Shown here in pieces: positions 25,654 through 34,080 of a stretch of DNA of 45,836 bases. The stretch spans positions 110,405-156,240 of the forward strand of contig DBZL01000031.1 of the NCBI GenBank assembly GCA_002311745.1, in the 5' to 3' direction. Position numbers and translations under genes: made by a program. The notes beneath the pieces were generated by a model. It searched no databases, was not told where the DNA came from, and saw only the letters and a list, made by a program, of their open reading frames with translations. The DNA is from Phycisphaerales bacterium UBA1161. GTDB taxonomy: Bacteria; Planctomycetota; Phycisphaerae; Tepidisphaerales; Tepidisphaeraceae. Numbering within the stretch: the stretch's first letter is position 1; the number at the start of each line of letters is the position of its first letter.

Positions 25654-27033
25654 TCACGTCGTCGGGCATTTCCGCCGTCGGATACGGGCGAGCAGGGGAA
25701 TCGCCGCGCCAAGGAGAATTGCCGCCGAACCCGGTTCGGGGACCGCGACCATATCTCCCATCATTACGACGTCTGTTTGGCTGCCGCTGACGAAGGTGTC
25801 GGCGTATTCGTTGAACGCGGCTTCCTTCTTCGTGAGCGTGACGCTGACGTTCGACATGTATATGTTCGCGGCATAGAACATGTTCCACTGGTCGGTGGCG
25901 TGAATATTGATGTTCTCGAACGTCAGGCCGTTAATGTTGGGCGGTGAAATGTTCAGCCCATAGATCATGGCGGCGTTGTTGGCGCCGGTGGCGGTGAGAT
26001 TCTCGACGGTGATGTTGTCCCAGATTGGCGTAGTGGCGGTGTAGGTGGCGGCCGGGAAGGGGCTGGAAGCGCTGGGATTGCCGGGGAAATTGTCTCCGCC
26101 GCTGCTGTAAAAGCTGTTGATGATGATGGGGTATTCGACCTTCGTCATGGTCAGGCCGTTGAACGTCACGTTCTGCACCGTTCCGCCGTTGCCCTGGCCG
26201 GCCTTGAGGTGCAGGCCGTACGTCGTATTGTTGAACGTGCAATTGGTGACGGTCATTCCGTTGAGGCCGAGGTTGGTCTGTCCGCCGATGGAAATGCCGT
26301 GCCCGTGTGTCATGGTGCAATTGGCGACCGTGATGTCGCTGCAGGCGGTGTCTTGCGGCTTGGCGACTATGTCGTCGTCGCCCGCGGCGACATGGCAATT
26401 CTCGATCAGGAAATGACTGCCGGAAAAATCGATCCCGTCCGTGTTGGATTGATATTTCAGAGGATCCTGGATGGTGACCGTGTTGATGGTGACGTTGCTG
26501 TCCGCTTCGGTAACGAGGTGCTCGTGGGAGGAATTCTCGATGGTCACATTGGCCACTTCCAGATTGGTGATGTTCTTGAGCGACAACATATTGTTGGAAG
26601 AAGTGGAAGTGGCATGATCGTCGATAATTCCGCCGCCGCTGATTTCAACGTCGTGCGTTGTTCCGGTAGTGGAGATGAATGTGTTCTTGGGCGTGAGGTT
26701 CTGCAAGGTGGCGCCGGTGTCGACTTTGAGATTGACGTTATTCCCGAGCAACAATGCATTGCTCATATAAGCGCTGGATGCGGCGGGGATTTCCACGGTT
26801 CCGCCGCCATGGCTGGCCGCGTAGGCGATGAAGGCGTTGATGACGGATGAGTTGTCGGTGGTTCCGCCGGCTTTAGCGACAGCGCCGCCGTCGATGGCGG
26901 AATTGGAAACCGTGACGTTGTAGGTTGCCGAACCAATGGTCGGCAACGTGGGGTTCGCCAAGGCCTTCCCCGTCAAGGATGCGACAATAGGGAAACAACT
27001 GGCACCGATAAGCGCGCAACGCTTCCGAGACAT
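25654..27033 (-). CDS. PEP-CTERM polygalacturonase-like protein (GH28, right-handed beta-helix)
   Basis: A 459-residue exported protein: signal peptide 1-27 (ending ALAN), a parallel beta-helix, then a PEP-CTERM signal VPEPGSAAILLGAAIPLLA with RIRRRK. GH28 motifs are in order: NTDG, GDDD, GHGIS and, at the place of the usual RIK, HLK (YGLHLKAGQG). The three catalytic aspartates are thus present, while the substrate-binding Arg is replaced by His. It would cleave pectin-type galacturonan or another acidic glycan outside the cell. The presence of SGSHFLIENCHV-type rungs and the length fit GH28. A promoter with an overlapping palindrome lies 75-100 bp upstream, so repression by a LacI-like factor is plausible. 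Confidence 0.88.
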   Translation of the reverse strand: MSRKRCALIGASCFPIVASLTGKALANPTLPTIGSATYNVTVSNSAIDGGAVAKAGGTTDNSSVINAFIAYAASHGGGTVEIPAASSAYMSNALLLGNNVNLKVDTGATLQNLTPKNTFISTTGTTHDVEISGGGIIDDHATSTSSNNMLSLKNITNLEVANVTIENSSHEHLVTEADSNVTINTVTIQDPLKYQSNTDGIDFSGSHFLIENCHVAAGDDDIVAKPQDTACSDITVANCTMTHGHGISIGGQTNLGLNGMTVTNCTFNNTTYGLHLKAGQGNGGTVQNVTFNGLTMTKVEYPIIINSFYSSGGDNFPGNPSASSPFPAATYTATTPIWDNITVENLTATGANNAAMIYGLNISPPNINGLTFENINIHATDQWNMFYAANIYMSNVSVTLTKKEAAFNEYADTFVSGSQTDVVMMGDMVAVPEPGSAAILLGAAIPLLARIRRRKCPTT

Positions 27034-27079
27034 GACCGCCCTCCTCGTGTTAAACCGGCATTTACCATTGACCTAGGCC

Positions 27080-27136
27080 GCACGACGGTCGTGTGGCGAT
27101 GGCTCGCAGGATAGCGGCCTTGGGAATTTTGCACAA
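27080..27136 (-). promoter_or_regulatory. Candidate promoter and operator of the polygalacturonase gene
   Basis: On the minus strand TTGTGC (27136-27131), a 17-bp spacer and TATCCT (27113-27108) form a moderate promoter. About 15 bp downstream, around 27080-27094, lies the palindrome CACGAC-C-GTCGTG. Its position near the start point suits a repressor site. Promoter strength and regulator are inferred. Confidence 0.35.
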
Positions 27137-27316
27137 TTTATTGTTCATTCGGCGCCAACGACGTCGCGACGATTTTGACGGCAAGTTGTCCATCTTGCCA
27201 CGCCAGCAGCCCGGCCGCCGAGGTTGGTGACGATGAAGCCGACGCGGGCGACCACCGGTTCAAGGATATGTTGCAAGTATGATGCCTGTCTGGGAAATTC
27301 GGGACAAGAGCGGTTA

Positions 27317-27432
27317 CAGCCCGTATTCCCCCCAGCGGCGGGTGACCAGGTCGATGGTTTTCTGATCCATCACCATTTTCTTGAGCCAGCGGCGCACTTT
27401 GCCTTCGGCGGGCCGCTTAGCGGTGGCGTTGG
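27317..27432 (-). pseudogene. Second, diverged copy of the UbiD C-terminal tail
   Basis: The minus strand reads NATAKRPAEGKVRRW, then a Lys-rich variant of the next segment, then DQKTIDLVTRRWGEYGL and a TAA stop. This matches the last 38 residues of the UbiD protein encoded at 27976-29535 (NATAK/DATAK, KRPAEGKVRRW/KWPAEGKVRRW, WGEYGL/WGEYGI), with roughly 85% DNA identity over about 115 bp by eye. No UbiD sequence is found further upstream; the frame is interrupted right at the end of the 99-aa gene. It is a gene-end duplication or the relic of a tandem ubiD paralogue. Confidence 0.85.
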
Positions 27433-27435
27433 GGT

Positions 27436-27735
27436 CTAAACGACCGCAGTGCGACGCTCGCGCCGGCGGCCGATGGAACCACGGTTGGCCCCGTACAGGT
27501 TGGTTTCGTGCGAGAGCCGAACGATGTCGAAATACATCAGCAGCGTGGCGCGATCGATGGTCTGCTCGTATTGGCCGCTCTTATTCACAAGCCAGATACA
27601 GTCGCTGCCATCGCGCGGCGAATAATAGCCGATCCGGAATTCTCGCCCCATCTGCTTTCGCCAGTGGGGCGTCGAGTCGTCGTAGCGGCTGAGCCGTACG
27701 AGGGTCTTTGGCGGGATGATTCGAGGAATCTTCAT
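27436..27735 (-). CDS. Unknown small protein, 99 aa
   Basis: A soluble basic protein. The middle (REFRIGYYSPRDGSDCIWLV, then DRATLLMYFDIVRLSHETNL) has balanced composition and probably is real; no family is recognised. The last 15 residues are mostly Arg and may be out-of-frame sequence, because the stop codon falls exactly where the UbiD tail copy begins. The gene starts 25 bp after the 71-aa gene and is probably cotranscribed with it and with the UbiD gene. Confidence 0.6.
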   Translation of the reverse strand: MKIPRIIPPKTLVRLSRYDDSTPHWRKQMGREFRIGYYSPRDGSDCIWLVNKSGQYEQTIDRATLLMYFDIVRLSHETNLYGANRGSIGRRRERRTAVV

Positions 27736-27760
27736 ACTCCAACTTTACATCATACGGCTT

Positions 27761-27976
27761 CTAATCCCTTGGATGCAAAGCGTTTTTGCTCGCTTTCGCT
27801 GCCTCACGACAAAAACGCAGCCAATCTGCGAGTGGAATTGGAGGTGGAACGATTCCGTTGTGCGGGATTGGAGTGCCATCGAGCCGGTATCGGCCGACAT
27901 TTCTGTTTCTTCGATAACGGTCGATGTGGACGCCGCCGTGCGTAAACCTGTCAAGCTGGTAATTGTCCGTGGACAT
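27761..27976 (-). CDS. Unknown small basic protein, 71 aa
   Basis: The ATG at 27976 overlaps the UbiD stop (TAATG), which implies translational coupling. The peptide is rich in Arg, Asp, Pro and aromatic residues (NYQLDRFTHGGVHIDRYRRN and then IVPPPIPLADWLRFCREAA). No domain is recognised, and there is no signal peptide or membrane segment. Position right behind a flavin-dependent decarboxylase could mean an accessory role, but it could equally be cargo of the duplication event described for the UbiD tail. Confidence 0.6.
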   Translation of the reverse strand: MSTDNYQLDRFTHGGVHIDRYRRNRNVGRYRLDGTPIPHNGIVPPPIPLADWLRFCREAAKASKNALHPRD

Positions 27977-29535
27977 TAAATTCCGTATTCCCCCCAGCGG
28001 CGGGTGATCAGGTCGATGGTCGTTTGATCCATCTCCATCTTCCTGGGCCAGCGGCGGACCTTGCCTTCGGCGGGCCATTTGGCGGTGGCGTCGAAGCCGA
28101 TCTTGCTGCCGGCGCCTAGCTCCGGACTGGCGTGATCCAAAATGTCCACCGGGCCGTGGACGATCTCGCTGTCGCGCTGCGGATCGCAGTGGGCGAACCA
28201 GTGGAACAGCACGTCCTGCTCGTCGTGCACGTCGACGTCCTCGTCCACCACGATGATGAACTTGGTGAACGACATCTGCCCGGCGCCCCAGATGGCGTGC
28301 ATCACCCGGCGGGCCTGGTACGGGCATTCCTTGCGAATTTTCACGAACGCGCAGTTGTGGAATACGCCGCTGACCGGCAGGCTGTAATCGACGATGTCCG
28401 GGATGATGGTCTGCACCAGCGGCAGGAAGATGCGCTCCGTGGCTTTGCCCAGGAAATAGTCTTCCATCGGCGGCTTGCCGACGATCGTCGTGGGGTAGAT
28501 CGGGTCCGCGCGGTGGGTGATGGCCGTGACGTGATACGCAGGGTAGAGATCGGCCAGGCTGTAGAAGCCGGTGTGGTCGCCGAAGGGGCCTTCCATCAAT
28601 TTCTCGGCCGGGTCGACGTAACCCTCAACAATGATCTCGGCGTTGGCGGGGACTTCCAGGGGGATGGTTCGGCATTTGACCAGCTCGATACCGCGTCCGT
28701 TGAGGAAACCCGCAAATAGGATTTCCTCCATGCCCGGCGGCAGCGGGGCGGTGGCGACGTAGGGCAGGACGCTTTCGCCGCCCAGCACGACGGCCAGGGG
28801 CATCTTCTGGGCGCGGGCGGCGTACTTGCGGAAGTGCCGGGCGCCGTCGTGGTGCATGTGCCAGTGCATGGCGCACGTGCGCGCGGAGTATTGCTGGACG
28901 CGGTACATGCCGATGTTTCGGTCGCCGGTTTGGGGGTCCTGGGTGAAGATGCCGCCGAGGGTGATGTAGCGCCCCGTGCCGCGCGGGTTGGCGGCGGCGG
29001 CCGCGGCGGGATCGTAGACTTGCCCGCTGTCCAGGTCGCCGTCCAGCGGCCAGCACTGGATCAAGGGCAGGCGATTCAGGTCCGCCTGATCGCCCTCGAG
29101 CACCACCTGCTGGCAAATTCCATTGCGCACCGATCGCGGCGGAAAGCTGCCCAGCTTCAGCAGGTCCGGCAGCTTTTTCATTTTTTCCAGCAGGGTGGTG
29201 GGGATTTCCGGCTTGAGCAGTGCGGCGACGCGATCGGCCAATTCCGAAAGCGACGCCGTTCCCAGGGCCTCGTTGATGCGCCAATACGATCCGAAGGCGT
29301 TGATGGCGACGGGGATGTCGCTGCCCTGGACGTTTTCAAACAGCAGGGCCTTGCCGCCGAGGTTGGCCGCGGGTGATCGATCCACTTCGCGATGTCCGTG
29401 GGGCGCGGGAGTTTTGCAGACGCGGTCGCAGATGGCGGAGATTTCCAGCTTGGGATCGACGCGGGCTTTGACGCGAGCCAGTTCGCCTTCGCGCTGCAGA
29501 AGATTGAGAAACTCAGAGAAAGTCGCAGTGCCCAT
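27976..29535 (-). CDS. ubiD: UbiD-family (prenylated-FMN) decarboxylase
   Basis: A 519-residue protein of normal family length. GICQQVVLEGDQADLNRLPL and the block with GRYITLGGIFTQDPQTGDRN resemble the prFMN- and metal-binding N-terminal part. EGPFGDHTGFYSLADLYPAY holds the conserved Glu/Asp active-site region (E-G-P-F-G-D-H-T-G). UbiD enzymes decarboxylate aromatic acids: 4-hydroxy-3-polyprenylbenzoate in ubiquinone synthesis, or the naphthoate step of the futalosine menaquinone route (MqnL). The latter fits an anaerobic or menaquinone-using planctomycete and the amidohydrolase nearby, but substrate is inference. No UbiX gene, which makes the cofactor, is present in the window. It is divergent from hpt, 98 bp away. 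Confidence 0.93.
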   Translation of the reverse strand: MGTATFSEFLNLLQREGELARVKARVDPKLEISAICDRVCKTPAPHGHREVDRSPAANLGGKALLFENVQGSDIPVAINAFGSYWRINEALGTASLSELADRVAALLKPEIPTTLLEKMKKLPDLLKLGSFPPRSVRNGICQQVVLEGDQADLNRLPLIQCWPLDGDLDSGQVYDPAAAAAANPRGTGRYITLGGIFTQDPQTGDRNIGMYRVQQYSARTCAMHWHMHHDGARHFRKYAARAQKMPLAVVLGGESVLPYVATAPLPPGMEEILFAGFLNGRGIELVKCRTIPLEVPANAEIIVEGYVDPAEKLMEGPFGDHTGFYSLADLYPAYHVTAITHRADPIYPTTIVGKPPMEDYFLGKATERIFLPLVQTIIPDIVDYSLPVSGVFHNCAFVKIRKECPYQARRVMHAIWGAGQMSFTKFIIVVDEDVDVHDEQDVLFHWFAHCDPQRDSEIVHGPVDILDHASPELGAGSKIGFDATAKWPAEGKVRRWPRKMEMDQTTIDLITRRWGEYGI

Positions 29536-29633
29536 GGCGCGATGGTAAAGCGCCTCGCTCCGGCAGACAAATGCTGGAACGGGTCGCGCCGGGGTGATGG
29601 TTCGACGAAAGCGGCGCTGTAAGATAGCGGCCC

Positions 29634-30191
29634 ATGAACGTTCAGATGGGCGACATCCTGATCCCGCAGCAGCGGATCGCCCAGCGCGTAGGGGAGTTGG
29701 CGGCGCAGATCACGGCGGACCACGCCTCAGTGGCGGTTGCTGATGGGGAGATCACCATCGTGCCGATTCTCACCGGCGCGATGATTTTCTGCGGCGACCT
29801 GATTCGCCGCATCCCCATCGCCATGAAGATCGGCCTGATGACGGTCAGCAGCTATCCCGGTCGAAGCGTGCGCACGCAAGGGGCCCAGATGTTGGCCAGC
29901 CAATTGGGCGACATCCGCGGGCGGCACGTGCTGGTGGTGGATGACATTCTGGACAGCGGCGGGACTTTGGGGATCGTGCTGCCGGCGCTGCGGCAGATGG
30001 GCGCGGCCAGCGTCAAGAGCTGTGTTCTGTTGCGCAAGGATCGGCCGCAGGCGCGCAGCGTGGCCGTCGATTACGTCGGATTTGAGATTCCCGATGTCTT
30101 CGTGGTCGGCTACGGCTTGGACTACAATGACTATTATCGTAATCTGCCGGACGTGGTGACGCTCCGCGGGCAGACAGTGGCCAAGACATGA
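29634..30191 (+). CDS. hpt: Hypoxanthine phosphoribosyltransferase
   Basis: A 185-residue type I phosphoribosyltransferase. The PRPP loop VVDDILDSGGTL lies at 101-112; TIVPILTGAMIFCGDLIRRI and SSYPGRSVR are HPRT signatures, and VGFEIPDVFVVGYGLDYNDYYRNLPDV is the purine-binding C-terminal end. It salvages hypoxanthine or guanine to IMP/GMP. It sits near purA and a deaminase-like amidohydrolase, consistent with a purine neighbourhood. Its stop overlaps the next start by 4 bp. Confidence 0.95.
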   Translation: MNVQMGDILIPQQRIAQRVGELAAQITADHASVAVADGEITIVPILTGAMIFCGDLIRRIPIAMKIGLMTVSSYPGRSVRTQGAQMLASQLGDIRGRHVLVVDDILDSGGTLGIVLPALRQMGAASVKSCVLLRKDRPQARSVAVDYVGFEIPDVFVVGYGLDYNDYYRNLPDVVTLRGQTVAKT

Positions 30192-30808
30192 GTTGGTTCG
30201 CGAGCCGCATTCGTGGAACATCTCGCCGATGCTGGCCGGCGTTGCACGCGGCCGAGGCGGGTTCCGGCGCCGCCGCCGCACAGCCCGTCCGCGCCACCTC
30301 CCTGGCGGCGGTGCTGGCCTCGCACATCCTGCGCGACGGTGAGATTGTTCTGATGGTGCTCAAGCCGTCGCTGTGGTTCATCCTCCTCTCCTCCGCGTGG
30401 TTCGTGGGGGCGGTGCTGGTGGCCAGCCTGGCGGTGGCGGTGCTGGAACACCGCGGGCACGATCATCGTCTCTTCGAGATCGCCGGCTGCCTGATCGCCG
30501 GGCGGCTCATGTGGGCGACCCTGCAATGGATGGGCCGGCTGTACGTGCTGACGGACCAGCGCGTCCTGTGTCTGGCCGGCGTGTTTTCCGTGGACGTGTT
30601 CGACTGCCCGCTGCGCAAGGTGGTGCGAACGCGACTGGTCTCCACGATGCGCGAAAAACTGTTGTGGGTCGGCTCCATCGAAATCATCCCGCACGAGGAA
30701 GCCATGCCCTCGGCCATCTGGCAGACGATTGCCCGCCCGCGGCAAGTCCACGAGCGCCTTTTGGCCGCCATCAGTCGCGCCCGCCAGTCCGGCAGCGGAT
30801 GCGAATGA
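30188..30808 (+). CDS. Bacterial PH-domain membrane protein
   Basis: A 206-residue protein. Two hydrophobic helices (SLWFILLSSAWFVGAVLVAS and a second around IAGCLIAGRLMWATLQW) precede a small beta-rich domain, LYVLTDQRVLCLAGVFSVDV through LLWVGSIEIIP, that fits the bPH2/YdbS-type PH domain ('Y.LT..R......G' pattern). The role is unknown in most bacteria; a membrane-linked scaffold is usual. The ATG overlaps hpt (ATGA), so the two are cotranslated. The N-terminal 40 residues are Ala-rich and atypical. Confidence 0.82.
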   Translation: MSWFASRIRGTSRRCWPALHAAEAGSGAAAAQPVRATSLAAVLASHILRDGEIVLMVLKPSLWFILLSSAWFVGAVLVASLAVAVLEHRGHDHRLFEIAGCLIAGRLMWATLQWMGRLYVLTDQRVLCLAGVFSVDVFDCPLRKVVRTRLVSTMREKLLWVGSIEIIPHEEAMPSAIWQTIARPRQVHERLLAAISRARQSGSGCE

Positions 30809-30826
30809 CACGCGGCGGCGCCACCA

Positions 30827-32074
30827 TCACGCGATTTTGCGCCCACCGATCCAAACGGCGGCGGGCAGAATGTCGCTTTCCAAAACCTCCAGCAGCGGAT
30901 CATTCGTTTTGACGGCGAAGGCCACGAGGTCCGCCGCGGCGCCGAGGGCCAACGAGCCGACGCGGCCGGGAAAACCCATCGCCTTCGCCGCGTTGGTCGT
31001 GATCAATGGCCACAGTTGTGCCGTCGGAACTTGCCGAACCAGGCGGTGCAGCAGGCGCAGATCATCCACCAAGTTCAAATCCGGCGAGCTTGCACAACTG
31101 TCCGTGCCGACCGCCACGTTGATGCCGCGAGCCAGCATCTCCCGCCAGCGGTGCGGCGGGTGGCCGAAGAATTGATGCGTGCGCGGGCAATAGACGACCG
31201 AGGCGCGGCCGCGGGCAAGGATGTCCAACTCGCCGTCGTCACAGTAATTCACGTGCGCCAGCACGGCCGGGTATTGCAAGAGGTCCAGGGATTGTGCGAA
31301 ACGAATCGGCCCGCCGCTAAAACGTGGAACTTGATCATCCCAAGTGCCCAGCCATTGCCACAAATCGCCAAAGGCTCCGCTGTGCTCGGCCAGGAATTCC
31401 GCCTCGTGGGGCGTTTCCGCCAGGTGCGTGGCCAGAGGCATGCGCCGCTGGCGGGCGACCTCGAGGCATCGGGCAAAACCGTGCGGCTCAACCGAGTACG
31501 GGGCGTGGGGCGAAACCGCGATGGTCAGGCGATCGCTTTGCCAACGGTCGTCGGCGGCCACGGCCAGGCGCTCCTCCAGCAGGTCTCGGTGTTGGGCCAT
31601 GGCGTGGACTTCGCCGAAGCTGGTCACGCGCAGCGGCGAGTCGCGCAGCACCGGCCGAGTGAGGTGGCATTGGCGGCTGATGTCGCCGACGGTGGTGACG
31701 CCAAATCGCAGACATTGCTCGACGCCCAGGTCAATGGCCGCGGCCACTCGCTCGGGAGAGGGCATTTGGGGCATCAGCTCCTTGATCCAGTCCACGAAAC
31801 CGCCCCGGAGCGAGTCGGGGCGCTGGCACAGGCTCAGCTCCAAGTGCGCGTGGGCGTTGACCAGGCCGGGCATAAGCACGCAATCGCCCAGGTCGACCAA
31901 TTCCGCATCGCGGGCCTGAGCCCTAAGCTGATTTCGCGGACCGACGGCCAGGATTTTTGCATCGACGAGAACGGCCCCATCGGCCAATAGGGGGCCGCAC
32001 ATCGGCGCCACCCACGCGGCGCAGAGGAGTTGCCGGCCGGGCGGTTGGCTAGGGCTGGTCTTGCTCGAGTTCAT
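30827..32074 (-). CDS. Amidohydrolase, deaminase-like (aminodeoxyfutalosine/adenosine-type)
   Basis: A 415-residue metal-dependent amidohydrolase of the TrzN/SsnA/MqnX group. Metal ligands are visible in PGLVNAHAHLELS, ISPHAPYSVEP, ATHLAETPHEAEFL, VLAHVNYCDD and VAVGTDSCASSPD. The HAHLELS variant (rather than HxHxxxx-T) is common in the MqnX/SAH-deaminase branch. Substrate cannot be fixed: aminodeoxyfutalosine (menaquinone route, with a UbiD relative nearby), adenosine/SAH-type nucleosides (with hpt and purA nearby), or guanine-like bases. The start overlaps the stop region of the upstream 215-aa gene by 26 bp, so they are coupled. Confidence 0.85.
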   Translation of the reverse strand: MNSSKTSPSQPPGRQLLCAAWVAPMCGPLLADGAVLVDAKILAVGPRNQLRAQARDAELVDLGDCVLMPGLVNAHAHLELSLCQRPDSLRGGFVDWIKELMPQMPSPERVAAAIDLGVEQCLRFGVTTVGDISRQCHLTRPVLRDSPLRVTSFGEVHAMAQHRDLLEERLAVAADDRWQSDRLTIAVSPHAPYSVEPHGFARCLEVARQRRMPLATHLAETPHEAEFLAEHSGAFGDLWQWLGTWDDQVPRFSGGPIRFAQSLDLLQYPAVLAHVNYCDDGELDILARGRASVVYCPRTHQFFGHPPHRWREMLARGINVAVGTDSCASSPDLNLVDDLRLLHRLVRQVPTAQLWPLITTNAAKAMGFPGRVGSLALGAAADLVAFAVKTNDPLLEVLESDILPAAVWIGGRKIA

Positions 32075-32696
32075 CGGCCAGCATTTTTATCACTTGGCGG
32101 GCGGTTTCCAGTCGCCGCCGCGCCATGGCGCGGATCGGCTCGAAATGAAATCCATCTTTGAGGCGGGCTTCCCAGTATCCGTATTGCTCTCGTTTTTGGG
32201 CGGCGGTGAGCAGGTCGGCCACGCCTTCGCCTTGCAGGCCGAGCTGCACCGTTTGCCCGATCAGGCCGGTCAGGCCGAAATCGTCAAGATTGAGGGCATC
32301 GGCCAACAATTTCGCCTCGTCGATGACGGGGGATCGGTGGGGCACTTCATGCAAAAGGCGGGTGGCTCGATCCAACAGGGCCTCTTCCACGTCGGCGCCG
32401 AGGAGGCTGACCAACAGCTCGGCGGCTTGTTCGCAGCGGTCGCGGAGATTGGTGCGGCCCAGTTTCCCCGCGATGAGGCCGCCGGCCTGCCGCGGCGGAA
32501 GCTGCAGGGCGTAACAGGCCAGCTCCAACCCTTCGTCGTCCATGTCCGCTCCGATGAATTTCATGCCGGCGAACTTGCGAATGCGGTTCCACAGGCGCTG
32601 GGCGTCGCCCGACAGCCGCGGTCCAAGCGCATCGCGATCATCGAACGTGCGTAAGAGCTGTTCGAGCCGACGACGCAAATTCGGCTTCAAAGACAT
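32049..32696 (-). CDS. Unknown protein with HD-like helical fold, 215 aa
   Basis: A soluble, mostly helical protein (LKPNLRRRLEQLLRTFDDRD; LRDRCEQAAELLVSLLGADV; DEAKLLADALNLDDFGLTGL; LTAAQKREQYGYWEARLKDG). The blocks with RATRLLHEVPHRSPVIDEAK and NLDDFGLTGLIGQ faintly recall HD-type hydrolases, but the HD motif itself is not evident. The frame is open to 32729; the ATG at 32696 has GGA at -10. It overlaps the amidohydrolase, so function linked to that enzyme is possible. Confidence 0.75.
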   Translation of the reverse strand: MSLKPNLRRRLEQLLRTFDDRDALGPRLSGDAQRLWNRIRKFAGMKFIGADMDDEGLELACYALQLPPRQAGGLIAGKLGRTNLRDRCEQAAELLVSLLGADVEEALLDRATRLLHEVPHRSPVIDEAKLLADALNLDDFGLTGLIGQTVQLGLQGEGVADLLTAAQKREQYGYWEARLKDGFHFEPIRAMARRRLETARQVIKMLADELEQDQP

Positions 32697-32784
32697 GGTC
32701 GCATCCGTGCGGTCAACGTGTCGTTCCATCCCCGTGTGGCCGCGTTTCCGGGCCTTCGCGCCAGCCCTTGCTGCGAGCCACGGA

Positions 32785-34080
32785 TCATCGCATCAGCGTG
32801 GCGGAGCGTTCCGGCCCAACGCTTACCATCTTAATCGGAACTTCCAGAAGTTGTTCGATATGTTTTACGTATTGTTGGGCTTCGGTCGGCAAATCGTCGA
32901 AGGTTTTGCATCCGTCAAGGTTTCCGCGCCAGCCGGGCAAGGTTTCGTAAACCGGCTCGATCTCGGCCAAGGCATCGGCGTCGGCGGGGAAATGGGGCAC
33001 GCGGCTTTGCCCGTGGCGATAGGCGGTGCAGATCTGCACGTGATCCAACCCCGACAAAACGTCCAGGAGGGTCATGGCGACGGACTCGACGCCGCAGAGG
33101 TCGGCGGAATACTTGGCGGCGACGGCGTCGAACCACCCGCAGCGTCGCGGTCGCCGCGTCGTCGTGCCGTATTCGTTGCCGCGCTGCCGGATGTAGTTGC
33201 CCACGTCGTTGTCCTGCTCGGTGGGGAACGGCCCGCCCCCCACACGCGTGCTGTACGCTTTGATCACGCCCACGAAACGCTGCACCATCTGCGGCGGAAC
33301 CCCGGCGCCGCTGTACACCCCCAGCCCTGAACAATTGCTGCTGGTCACGTACGGATAGGTTCCGTGATCCACGTCCAGCAAAGCGGCGTGAGCGCCTTCA
33401 AACACAATCCGCTTGCCTTCAGCCGCGTATTGCAACAGCAGGTACGTCGTATCGTCCACCAGCGGAGCAATCCGCCGGCCAAAGTCGCGATATTGCTCGA
33501 ACACCGGCTTGGAGTCGATCGGCTCGGAATCGTACAACGCCTTGAGCACCTTGTTGCGCTCGGTGATGATCCGGTGGATGCGCTGGCGGAGTTTTTCCTC
33601 ATGGGCGAAGTCGGCGACGCGAAGGGCGGTGGCGCGTTGCATCTTATCGGCGTAGGCCGGGCCAATGCCCCGCCGCGTCGTGCCGATGGCGCCGCCGTCG
33701 GCCCTGTGCTCGCGCGCGGCATCCTCCTGCATGTGATACGGCATCACCAAATGGGCCTTGTAGCTGATCCGCAGATTCTGCTCGCTGACCATCACCCCGC
33801 GGGCGGCAAGCTCGTCGATCTCCTTGAACAGCGCCGCCGGATCGATCACCACGCCGTTGCCGATGATGTTCATCTTCCCCGGGCGCAGCACGCCCACGGG
33901 CAGGAGATGCGTGGAATATTTTTCCGCGCCGATGCGCACCGTGTGCCCCGCGTTGGAGCCGCCGCAGTATCGCACCACCACGTCCGCCTTCTCGGCCAAA
34001 AAATCGACGATCTTCCCCTTGCCCTCATCCCCCCATTGCAGACCGATCACGCACACGTTGGATTGCTGCACTGGAATCAC
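32785..34080 (-). CDS. purA: Adenylosuccinate synthetase
   Basis: A 431-residue protein, full length for PurA. GLQWGDEGKGKIVD (13-26) is the P-loop-like GTP site, RYCGGSNAGHTV the IMP/Mg region, IGTTRRGIGPAYADK the conserved loop, FEGAHAALLDVDHGTYPYVT and RRPRRCGWFDAV follow in order. It makes adenylosuccinate from IMP, Asp and GTP in AMP synthesis. GTG at 34080 is used, with GGAAAGG 9 bases upstream. It is followed 88 bp later by the 215-aa gene on the same strand. Upstream (34081-34380) lies a heptamer-repeat element. Confidence 0.97.
   Translation of the reverse strand: MIPVQQSNVCVIGLQWGDEGKGKIVDFLAEKADVVVRYCGGSNAGHTVRIGAEKYSTHLLPVGVLRPGKMNIIGNGVVIDPAALFKEIDELAARGVMVSEQNLRISYKAHLVMPYHMQEDAAREHRADGGAIGTTRRGIGPAYADKMQRATALRVADFAHEEKLRQRIHRIITERNKVLKALYDSEPIDSKPVFEQYRDFGRRIAPLVDDTTYLLLQYAAEGKRIVFEGAHAALLDVDHGTYPYVTSSNCSGLGVYSGAGVPPQMVQRFVGVIKAYSTRVGGGPFPTEQDNDVGNYIRQRGNEYGTTTRRPRRCGWFDAVAAKYSADLCGVESVAMTLLDVLSGLDHVQICTAYRHGQSRVPHFPADADALAEIEPVYETLPGWRGNLDGCKTFDDLPTEAQQYVKHIEQLLEVPIKMVSVGPERSATLMR

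Larger units (their letters stand above)
27034..27435. other. 402-bp intergenic region upstream of the polygalacturonase gene
   Basis: Holds the polygalacturonase promoter and palindrome (27080-27136) and, at 27317-27432, the second UbiD tail. Nothing recognised was seen in 27137-27316. Confidence 0.6.

Noticed and set aside
28132..28719. Plus-strand open frame opposite the UbiD gene
   Set aside because: Antisense to UbiD conserved blocks; no RBS.
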